DNA of 64,000 nt, taken from contig JAZGTN010000296.1 in the NCBI GenBank assembly GCA_037783415.1, positions 248,001-312,000 on the forward strand, read 5' to 3'. Made by a program: the position numbers and the translations under genes. The stretch is from Leptasterias polaris. Taxonomy: Eukaryota; Echinodermata; Asteroidea; Forcipulatida; Asteriidae. The notes under the pieces are model-generated. The model worked only from the letters and a program-made list of their open reading frames with translations. It did no database searches and had not been told where the DNA came from. Shown piece by piece: positions 45,670 to 56,700 of this stretch; positions within the stretch are counted from its first letter, which is position 1, and the number at the start of each line of letters is the position of its first letter.

Positions 45670-45934
45670 TCTCAGATTTATTATTAAACAAAAGACTTGA
45701 AGTTTTGCCTCTTTGTACTGATGAAAGTACAAATACAAAGTTTCTTGAAACATGGGTGCCTCTTCAAGAACCCTGTTTATTAATTTTTTACTTTTATTTT
45801 AGGGACAAATATTGATCCCTGAGGACCATTTTCCCTTTGATAGCCAAATACTGCTGTCATTTCCCACACGATCAAGCCTTACTTTCTTCTGAATTAAAAT
45901 TTCTTTCATTTAGTATTTTTTTGGAAGTGTTGGG
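45670..45934 (-). promoter_or_regulatory. Probable 3' UTR with candidate poly(A) signals
   Basis: Immediately downstream of the receptor stop, the minus strand carries AATAAA hexamers at 45793-45798, 45776-45781 and 45677-45682 (TTTATT on the plus strand). Any of these could direct cleavage; the sequence alone cannot choose. No further coding signal is visible until well below 45600. Confidence 0.45.
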
Positions 45935-46730
45935 TTATCGGATGTTACCTAATGACCTACTTCTTGACCTTTTGGATTGTCGAGACTTCTGCTGGGTTGG
46001 TAACAGAAGAGACTCATCTCCAATTTGAATAACAATACCAGGCTGTAAGTTCAAGTCTTGATATTTACTCTGCCTTGCAGCAGCCCTCTTGGAATTGTTG
46101 TTTATTGTTGGATCAATAATGTCTGAATCAGTAGCCGACCGACGCAGTACAAATTGCTCGCCAGTAGGCATTTCACCGGACACACTGTCTGTGATGTTAG
46201 AGTCTACTCCACTAGATGAGCTTGAATCTCTTGGGGCTGATGTACTTCTTAAGCTGGTCCTCATAGAATGGTTAAGAGACATCAAGGAACTCCTTGTAGT
46301 ACATGTTAGCACTGAGAATGTTGATGGCACAAGTTCCTGGGTTGAAGACTCTAGCCCTAAGTCTTGTTTATGTTTATGATCAGCATTAGACATCTCAATT
46401 GTATGTAATGTATGTGAGCGTCGTCTGTTCCGTGACAATGTTCGTACAAATGATGCTCGTAGTCGCCTTCCAAGACTTGCAACCTGTTCTGTCCTTGAGA
46501 GGTTTGGTGGATCAAAATCCATGATGGTACCCTCACTTTGGAAGCTGTCTGTTCTGTTCCCTCTAGGTCCAGTCCGAGTATGTGCCAGGTCATCTTCTAG
46601 AATGTTCATCACAGGTTCATTGATGGATGGTTGAATGAGATCTAAATTAACACTCAGGATTTCAACAACATCGGAAGCTGTAGGACGTTCTTCAGGTTCA
46701 ATAGACCAACAACGCTGCATCAGACCAGCA
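45935..46730 (-). CDS. VKR: VKR-like exon 12: end of kinase, C-terminal tail and stop
   Basis: The exon is 796 nt, with acceptor ccttgtgcag|TGCTGG. It finishes the kinase with [20 protein letters not shown] (the conserved RP arginine of subdomain XI) and then encodes a tail of about 240 residues, rich in Ser, Thr and Arg. The tail has basic stretches ([20 protein letters not shown]) and a terminal [13 protein letters not shown]. The stop codon is at 45935-45937. The tail looks disordered and could carry serine phosphorylation and 14-3-3-type sites (inference). The open frame beyond 46730 is intron. Confidence 0.9.
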
Positions 46731-47763
46731 CTGCACAAGGATAAAATAATAATTGATTGAATAATTGACTTATACATGGACGGTGTAGAGACAAACTGAA
46801 CAACAATACGAGAAACAAAAACAAGGTACAGAAACAACTTTCTAAAAGGCTAAAAGGTCGACAAACCTCCACACCTATACTCCAAAGTCGGTAAGAACAG
46901 GTGATATTAAAGTTACCAACATTGATGTTGACAACACCTCTGAGTTAGTATGCGGGAATGATAACCCTATATTGTCCTATTTGAAATTAAACGTTTAAAA
47001 ACCAACAGCAATTTGGAGGATGATCAAATGAAAAATAAAAAACTGAAATACAGGAAAAGAAAGGTAGATTAAACAGAGAGAAGACAACACAAGACAAGAA
47101 ATGGGTGAGCTGACAAAATAGACAATTACTAAGAAAGAGGAGAACTTTGCAACTTACAGAGATGGGCTACAGTCCTCTGGTGGTCTCATAGCGTTGTTAT
47201 TACGGATAAACTCCAATACATTAGCATTGCTCAAGTCCTTATAAGGAAATCCACCAAAGGTCACGACCTCATAGATGATAATACCAAGACTCCAGATATC
47301 ACTCTTTGTAGTGAAGATTCCTTCATTGACACTCTCTGGGGCCATCCAACGAACTGGCATCTTACCTTCATCAAGAAATTAAAAAAGGATCTTGTTTGTT
47401 GATCTTAGTGCCTCTTGGATTACTTACAGTGGGTATGTACGCATTCATTTGTGCAGGTAAAGTTTCATTTGTTCAGATAATTTTAATAGACCCCTACTTA
47501 GAGATGTGTTTTATATTTGCAAACTTTTCTCTTTTAACCAGGTAACCATTTTATTGTTTTACATTCAACTTTCTGTTTTTGATTAATCAGTTCTCTTAAT
47601 TGCTCTGTATTTCACTACTTGACTGTTTTATGTTTGTACACAGGGTCCTAAGGGGTAGCAGTTGTTATACTGATAAGGAGTCCCTGTCTGAGTATAACTA
47701 CAAATAAACTGTTGAACTTGTCAATGTTGTTGTTGTTACTTGTTGTTGTTGTTGTTGTTGTTT

Positions 47764-47795
<32 letters not shown>

Positions 47796-50700
47796 AAAGC
47801 TGTTGTTGTCAATATTTACCTTCCCTGCTGAGCCTGTAATAGTTAGAATCATAAGTTGCTCTAGTCATCCCAAAGTCTGCAATCTTAACAGTGTAAGTAC
47901 AGTCCACAAGGCAGTTACGACATGCAAGATCCCTGTCAAAAGAAGAATGAAACGCAAGTATGAAGCTTATTTATAATGGCAGTTGGTTTAAAAGGGGCAT
48001 ATAGTTTTTGAAAAAACAACAAATAATTACAGTTCAGTAGTATTTTTGCATACATATATCTTTTGTCAGAGTGTACTTCATTTGAAATACAATTTTCTCA
48101 AGTTGTTCAGATGGACTAACTGATAGAGTCCCAGTACCAACTTCACACAAAGCATTATTTTTACACTGTACTAGGTTCAGAATGAACCATTGATGATGTC
48201 CATCAAGTTAATAAAAAACCTTCAAATTGAAACATCTCTTGATGAGATTTAAAGAAAAACCCAGTACAGACCACCCTATTAATCAATGATCACAGCCTCA
48301 AGTTCAACAACTCTTGCCATCATGTTTGGCTGAGACACTAACCATTTGATTTTAGAGGGGTGTTTACAAAACAATGAAAACAAGAGACACCCACTCTAGA
48401 AAAATAAAATAATAAAGCAAACTAGACTTAAATTTTTGTTACACAACAAAAACAAGGTGTTCGGCATGACGTTCAAATATGGGATGTTACTCATTGTCAG
48501 CTTGAATACATCAATTTGGTTTTAAGCTTGACCAAGCAATTGTAATACTGAGTATACAAATCTGGTAAAACTGCAACTTTAAGTCGAAGTCATGTTACAA
48601 TTGATGACGTCTTTTATCAGGAAAACAAGCGTTAAATGTAATATATCGCGGCTTGAGCTCAATCTTGCAATTTACTATAGGAGCACAAAAATAATGCTCC
48701 AGTACATAATATAATTAAATTGGGCCCCACGAGTGCAAAACACAACATTGCAAATTTATTGTAAATTTGCAACGTGGTTGTAGATCGTTGTTACGTTATA
48801 CGCATGTTTTCTGCTAGTATTAATAAGCACACGACAATTCCTTTTGTCACCTTAGTGACGAAATGCCTTATATTCAGCGTACCCTGTCACCGATTAACGT
48901 TTTACAGCAAATCAAAGCAAATTGACCACGTCATTGACCACCATCATTGATGAAAAACAATGGAAAAGTGCACGCGTGTACGCGCTACGCACGACTCAAA
49001 GTGTGTCTTTGTTGGCCAACAAAAATGCTCACATTGGTGTTTGCGTAGACTAAAACGAGCCGATCTGTCACAGAGCAAGCCAATAATGCCACAGAGCGTG
49101 GTAAAAGCATGACCATAATTTGATATAGCACCACCAGCTTTAGCAAAAGTTTTAAAAAGCACACGATCGAAAGCATAGCATTTGATTGTTAACGAGGTTT
49201 GCATGGACGGCTGTTTTAGAGACTAACAAAGCGTATTGTCAAAAGCAGGTTGCGCGAACCTTGAACAGAGACTAGACCACAAGCATGTTTGATGGACTTT
49301 GAACCTTGCGGATGATTTGCTCAACGTATACACACACACTACGTGATAACAAAACAGTAAACTGGTTTAGTTCGCGTAGTGTGTGTGTAGCCCGTGGTTT
49401 GACAGCGGGTCAATAAATACCCGTAATAATTGGTCAATATTTCAAATATTTGTATAAAAAAAAGGAATGACGTCATCATGTTCTTTCTTTAGATTTACAT
49501 AGTCAATATCACTGTCTTTCAACATGCCAAGTTTCAACTCAGTCGATCTTGTGGTTTTGTAAATACACGGCTTCAAAAAGTAAACCTTTAAGGCAATACC
49601 ACGTGACACACGATGACGTCATCAATCTAAAACTTCACACATATGTTGTCTGCATGAAGGTCATTATGTATACCAATTTCGAAACGATTATCTTAAACTT
49701 CGCCACAGACATCTAGGAAAAGTGCATTTTTAATTGTTTTCAACCTGCCGCTAGAGGGCGCTCTTGACTTTTATGACGTCATTTGTCTTATTTTGTTAAA
49801 CCAGACTCTTGCTCGACTATAACACCGTTAAAAAAAACTTCAAAAAGTGTGCCACTTTTAAATTACAAGGCACTTCCTGTTTCTTCCTGTTACGACCGGA
49901 AGTAGAGGTCATGTGAGGTCATGCACACGACAAAAAATAAAGACCTATATGACCTAAGTATGATCCCGCATAAAACAACCGCCGGTCTCTTAAGTGTGAT
50001 TTGTTACAGATTTTCAAAGATTAATTAATTTTTTTCTAAAAACCTTGTAAATTGACACCTGATGACGTCATCATGACGTAAATGAAACGGTTTCGTCTCC
50101 TAATGGTTATCTAACTATGGTAGAAATTTCAAAATTATACGAGCTTGGGAAGTGTGCTTTTGTTAGCGGACAATCGCGGGGGATAAGAAGAAGAATAAGA
50201 AGTATTAACTAGACATAATTTTTTGTTGGAAACAAAAAAGAAGTGTTCGGTGTGACTTCGTGTTTCAAAGAAATGTTTTAAACATGTCTGTGTATTAAAT
50301 ATTGTATACTTCTATAGAGTCTTTAGAATGGTGGTTCTAAAGATTTGACCAAACTTTTTGGATGTAACACATCCCAGCTTGAGTACATGCAAAGTTTCCA
50401 TTTGATCACCAAAGTTGTTCTGTACATATAGATCTTGTAAAACACTACCTTGGTGGTGACATAACATGAAAATCGATGACGTCGTGAAAACGTCACTCAC
50501 GTTATATCCTTATCCTTGTAGGACCTTCCAGATTTTTGGACAGCCATTGGATGGAAGTATAATGTTTCTTGATATGATCGGCTGGTTCCCTTTAGTTGTT
50601 TTTATAATGATCACATATGAAATAATCGTGTACGATTTTTTCACAACAAAGATTACATGTTTAGAATGATAGAAAATAAGAATTAAGTATTTGACGGGCG

Positions 50701-53700
50701 CGGGCATCGATCTGCATGCTAGTTTTATGGTAGTCGCTTTGGAATCAAAACCCAATATTTTTGAATGATTATCCACTTGATTACAATCCTAAAGATGTTA
50801 TTCAAAATAATAAATATAGCTGCCACACTTCCTGTGTATACGAATGCAACAATTAAAAAGGCATTATTTATCGACAGAATTGGACCTGAGTATTTCCCTT
50901 CTTTTCTCAGTCTTATTTGCAGGAAGAGAACAATATTAATCGGTCAAAAACTAAAGTATAACAAGGCACTTCCTGTTTCGACCGGATGTAGAGGTAAGGC
51001 CACATAAAAAAAAAAAATTGTTGATCGTCCTTTTTTTTTTGCGGATGGGGGAGGGAGGGAGGTTTTTTTTTTTTTTTTTTTTTTTTTTAAAGTTTTGTTG
51101 ACATGCCAAATATGAAATCAAGAATAAAGAAATCATCACAATCACTATAAAACAGATGGTTTGTGTGTTTTTGATGTTTTCAATAGTTTTGTCAAACAAA
51201 TTTAACTCCTAGATGACATTTTCTGTAAACTTTTTCAAACAACTAAAGCCCAAGTAAATATTTGAAGAATTGTTCTTGCTTTGCCAACATGAATAAAAAC
51301 CTTCTTTAAACATCTTTTTAAACCTGTACATTTTGAAAAAATATCAGCTGAAAAATCTGGGCAGTAAAAGTATAAAGAGATATCCAGACATGGGAAAAAT
51401 AAAAGAACACAATGTCAGACCATGACCCTACTGCACAACATTTCTGCCACGCCTTGCTACTGGCTTTGCCGTGCAGATGCTACAATGAGGGTAGTATCCA
51501 GCAATTTTGTTGTTTCGTATCACACGGTTTTACGGCTTTGCCGACTTTTTGAAGGAAATACAATTTGCGTGCCGCAAGATCGAAACCCGGTGTCGGCGTT
51601 GATGTTACTGTGCGTGCGGTGCAGTGTGGAGCCAAATTTGACCGAAAATATCATTGAAAATGTTGTTTTTTATGATTTAAAAAAAAAAAAAATAATAAAT
51701 GGGGTCGGGGGGTTTTGAACGGTCGGGCGGGGACGATCAACAATTTTTTTTTTTTATGTGGCCTAACGTAATGTCACGCACACAATACAAAAATAAAACC
51801 TAATTAAAAATAATCATCTTTTGTTAAAGCCAAATTTGAAAACTGATGACGTCATTTATGACGTTAGATAAGTTCTTATCGATACATTGGTATTTAGTTA
51901 TGTGCTTTAAATTGTAATTGAAAAACGAAGGTAAACTTACAAAACGTATTGTCAGCAAAAGAGTACAATATTTAGTTTATTTGAAAGGGCAGAGGGTCAA
52001 TAATGTCCTTTCATACAGAGCAACATTAATTTTTCGAATTTCCCTTTCATCTTGGTTGCACATCTTAAAACGAGCGTTTGAATTACTAACAAGTACAACT
52101 ATCATGTATGCCACTCACAGAAGTTTTTTATTTTCCAATGGATAGGCTATTGATTCTTTATTTATTAATAAATCCGACTGTGCAAATCATGTTGACATTA
52201 TTAAGTTACAATTCTTATAAGTTTTAACAGGTTTTCAAATACTGTGATTTGGCTTCTCATGTATCGGTGCATGATACTTTGATTGTTCAATACTGATTGA
52301 TGATGTCGTTAAAATAAGTCGAGCATAGTGTGAGCTATTGGTTGCATTTTGTAAAACAGCTTGCTTGATTTTTAGACATTTGTTTTCATACAGAACAGTT
52401 TGTTAAATTTATAAAATTGAAAGAAAAGACACTTGTTTTAAAAAATTATGCAAGATAAAGGCAAGTCATGAAGACGGCAGTTTTAGCTTCTCGTGAATTT
52501 TAACTAATTAAATATTATTAATGAGTTAATAACTATTTCTACCTGTATGGTGCATCATACACTCGGCAAGGAATTAGGGAATGGAACACAACAATGATTA
52601 TGAAATCTTTCACTGGAGACCATTCGGGTACTGGATGTGTTGTATATTCTGAAGATGAAAAAAACAATTATATACAAAGTATGACTCAAAGCAATGTAAG
52701 TCAAGCTGAAACTGCTCAATTTCATAACATTCAAGACTTACTAAAATTCAAGACTTACAAAATTTCATGATTTTATAATAATAATAATAATAATAATTTA
52801 TTGAATTTATATTGCGCTCAACAATACAACATATCACTATCAGAGTAAAGAAATTACGCAAGAAAAAATTAGTGGAAGGTGCACATCTTGTTTTTGATGT
52901 GAACAACTTATAAACGAAACCTTATTAGGGGAAACTTTATCGAAGGGTTTTCAAATAATTATGTCATAATACAAAGTTGACGAAAAACATTCATCAGTCT
53001 GACCATTTTCTGACTATAGTGACACAGCCAATAATCATACCAATCCCTCCATTGCCCAATCCTATCTCTTCGACGTTCATACTAAACGTTCCTTGGTTTT
53101 AAAACCATTTCACCAACGTCACCACTTGATGATACAGGATAAACTTTATAACGTAATTGTGCATTAAATAAAAGAATCATTTTGAAAAGCATTGATGTTC
53201 ACACAAAAACTTACCGTTTTAGTCCCGTGTAGCAACGAAAGACATGCCGTTAGCAGGGTCTGAAGCACCCTTCACGATCCGATGACACATCCTTCCTTCT
53301 CGGAGTGTGATCAAAACATAACCAATGTTCGTCCTTTTCTGCTTGCATTTTCTCACAAAATTAATAGTCATATGAAACACTGAAGTAGGTGGCCATCTCA
53401 GCGAAACTTCGTCTTTAATTCCATTTTGATCATTAAGCAACGAGAAGGGCGAATAGGGGAACAATTAGACGCTGAATATGAGCGGAATTCAGATCTATAA
53501 TGTCAGTACGCCATTGATAAGTTGTAAGTATACGATACCTGTGGCGTGCAACTGTACACACACCAGCATGCAATACACTACACAGTCTTCGTGGACTGCT
53601 CAATGTCTTCAATGTCGCAGTGTATTACACGTGGCGGTGTGCTTCTGCGAGTTGATATCGTAGGACGCCCTGTATTCAGGGCGTCCCTGAAATCGAGGCA

Positions 53701-56700
53701 AATCTTTTACCTCTCTGCGCGTGATGTAAACAGTCCCTAGATACAATTTTTGTGGTTTGACTTGCCAAGCAAAGAGTCTCCTCTCCTTTGACCAAAACTT
53801 AGAAACATGTAAGGCTCCACTGGTTAGTTGCACTTGTAAATGCAAAATGTTGTGGTATTTTAGGCATTTCTGCAAGGTACAAAAATAATTATGTCATACT
53901 GTCAGGGCCATAAAAAAAAATTCCCACCGAAAAAGTTTCATCAAACACTTTTTCAATTCACAATTCACGATGATCAAATCATGTGACTGAACATTCTGCT
54001 GAGCATTCTGGGGGAAAAATACAGAGGCTTAAAGAAGCCACGTGCCTTATATCATTTTCTAATAGTCTGGATAATTTTTTTTTGTAACACTCTATCATTT
54101 TTGTTATTAATATTAAAATTTTAACATCAGCTTTGTGATTCGATTATCACTGTTTATTTATATGCTTTATTATAAATGTTAAGAAACATAAAAAGACACA
54201 AAACTAAATAAAAATAAGATTTGAAAGCCAAGAATTATTTACATATTTGTTATTATTTTTTTTTATTTTTTTTAAGTTTTTGAAAAATACCATGGTTATT
54301 TTTAAAATTAAATAAAAAATTTGTTGAATAAAAGGAAGAAAACTGCTGGCTATAGAGTCATACACTAAGTCTCACAGAACACTTGTAGTCACTGCAGATG
54401 TTTCTTCCACATATGGCTTCACCCGGACACCATACTTTCTTGTTTGCATCGAAAACAGGTCAAACTCAAAACAAATGGGACGCTATTGAAGTCATCGAAG
54501 ATCGGTGCGTGGTGTGAAAGTTTCAATGTCCATCACGTTTTAATATATGTTTGCATATTTCTTATAAACAAAGGAAGGTAATTAGGGCATCAGTTGATTA
54601 TGGAATATTTTTATTTTTTTTTCAATTCAAAGAAAAAGGCATACTACATCGAAAACCGGACAGGGGAGGATACATTGGTTTTTGGACGGCCATTGGATGG
54701 AAGTATAATGTTTCTTAATATGATCGGCTGGTTCCCTTTATGATCACATATGAAATAATCGTGTACGATTTTTTTCACAACAATGCTTACATGTTTAGAA
54801 TGATAGAACATAAGAATCAAGTGTTTGACGGGCATCGATCTGCATCCCGGCAAATTTTCATGGTAGTCGCTTTGGAATCAAAACCCAATATTTTTGAATG
54901 ATTATCCACTTGATTACAAGCCTAAAGATGTTATTCAAAATAATAAATGAAGTTGCCACCATTCCTGTGTCTATGAATGCAACAAAACATCAGCAGCTAG
55001 CTCGTGACCGTAGTTTTTATCTAGCGCCCTCTGTGTAAAAGCCGCGCTGATGTTTACACATCCCAGCATAAATACTGACTTGCAAAGTTTAAGCTTGATG
55101 CCAAAGTTGTTCTGTACGTATTAGATCTTGTAAAACACTACCTTGGTGGTAATATAACTTGAAAATTGATGACGTCATGCAGACGTCATCACTTCATATT
55201 TTATAAATTCATTACCTTTCAAGTTTCAAAAGCCTAGCATTTGTTTGTTAACGAGGTTTCGACCGGAAGTAGAGGTCAAGTCATGTCACTCAAAAAAAAA
55301 AAAAATGAAGACCCATATTACCTCTATATAATCCCGCAAAAAGTAACCGACGGTCTCTTCATCTTGATTTGATATGGATTTTCAAAGATTAAATTTTTTA
55401 ATTTTAAAAACCTTGTAACTTGACACTTGATGACGTCATCATGACGTAAATCAAACGGTTTCGTCTCCTAATGGTTATCTAAATATGGTAAAAATTTCAA
55501 GTTTATATAAGCTTGGGAAGTGTGCTTTTGTTAGCGGACAAGGGACGGAGAGAAGAAGAAGAATAAGAAGTAAAAAAACAAAAAAAAAACGAACAATAAC
55601 AAGAGGTGTTCGGAGCTACGCTCCGCTCCGAACACCTAAAAAGTAAGAAAAAAAACCGGAACAAAAACAAGAGGTGTTACGGGCTGTGTGCCCGAACACC
55701 TAACTATAATTGTAGAAATCAGCAACTTACCGATGCACGTATTTATTAGACGCTAAGTATCTCAATCCAGTAGCAACATCAAGAACCATTGAGGTGAGTC
55801 GTTCAGGAGACACGGTCATATCATTTGATGAAATCTGGTTTACAAGATGTCGTCTGGCCAATAGGAAGGTTTTTAAATCACCTGATCAAATCAATTAATA
55901 ACCAAGTGTCAATTAGAGGAATTCTTCATACAATTTGATAGATGTAGTCATAGTTTTCAAAAGGACCCCTTTTTCAGTGATATTTTTTAGAATAAACTTG
56001 AGTAATTTTCTCATCTGCAATCATACCACCCTCTCCCTGAATATTTCTTAAACTATTTGTCTACCAATTTGCTAGGTATTTGCAGGTGTCTGAATAATTT
56101 AAGGGCCCTAACGTTTGAAATCTTGTCCAGGTTAGCTTTATATTTCTGTTCACAGTTCAGTGCAAAACAAAGGACTAGATTTGATTCTAGCCCCTTTCAC
56201 ACCAGACTAATTTCCCAGGATATTCCTGGGGTAAGTTGGTCGATTCATACTTGGTTTGCTAACCCTGGCAAACTCCTAGGCAATAACCATTTCCAAGTTT
56301 TGGGGTCGGGTTAAACAAGATACCCAAGGGTTAGCAAACTGAGTGTTCATTTTCCTCAAGAAAATTACATCCAGTGTGAAATGAACATGGGATGCAGGCT
56401 TTAATTTCCTGGAGATTCATTTACAGCGAATTTGCTATGTAGTGTGAAAAGGGCTAATTCTTATTTAACCGATGCTTAACTATTGGTCTCTAAGTAATAG
56501 TCTGGTGACTCATACTTCACTTACCGTGTAACATGAAATCCATGATAGCGTATATGGGTTCTCTACGAGTGCACACACCTAACAACTGCACAATATTTTT
56601 GTGATCAAATCGTTTCATCATCTCAGCCTCACTCAAGAAATCAAGCTGTGATGAGAAATAAGCACAGAAAAAATTTTGGAAAACATTTGGATTATTTCTC

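Larger units (their letters stand above)
47933..55730 (-). other. 7.8-kb intron of the VKR-like gene, filled with dispersed repeats
   Basis: This is the largest intron, lying between exons 9 and 10. It contains at least two copies of a dispersed element sharing the ending AAGAAGAAGAATAAGAAG (about 49860-50205 and 55245-55580). It also has a duplicated block at 50540-50850 and 54675-54975, a Harbinger-like TIR element at 50998-51763, an AAT microsatellite at 52776-52798, several hairpins and seven TGACGTCA octamers. I see no credible exon inside it on either strand. Confidence 0.75.

Noticed and set aside
46089..46379. Plus-strand ORF of 96 codons opposite the kinase tail exon
   Set aside because: It is an antisense shadow of exon 12, which has splice-site and domain support.
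47154..47360. A stand-alone kinase gene starting at the ATG of [10 protein letters not shown]
   Set aside because: That Met is internal to a kinase domain. The upstream exon joins in phase across a GT-AG intron, so it is exon 11 of the receptor.
48944..49204. Overlapping minus-strand ORFs in the large intron as an extra exon
   Set aside because: There are no flanking splice sites in the right phase, and the kinase joins exon 9 to exon 10 without any gap.
51422..51718. 98-codon ORF within the Harbinger-like element as transposase
   Set aside because: No DDE-type or Myb-like motif can be seen, and the element is only 766 bp. Considered non-autonomous.
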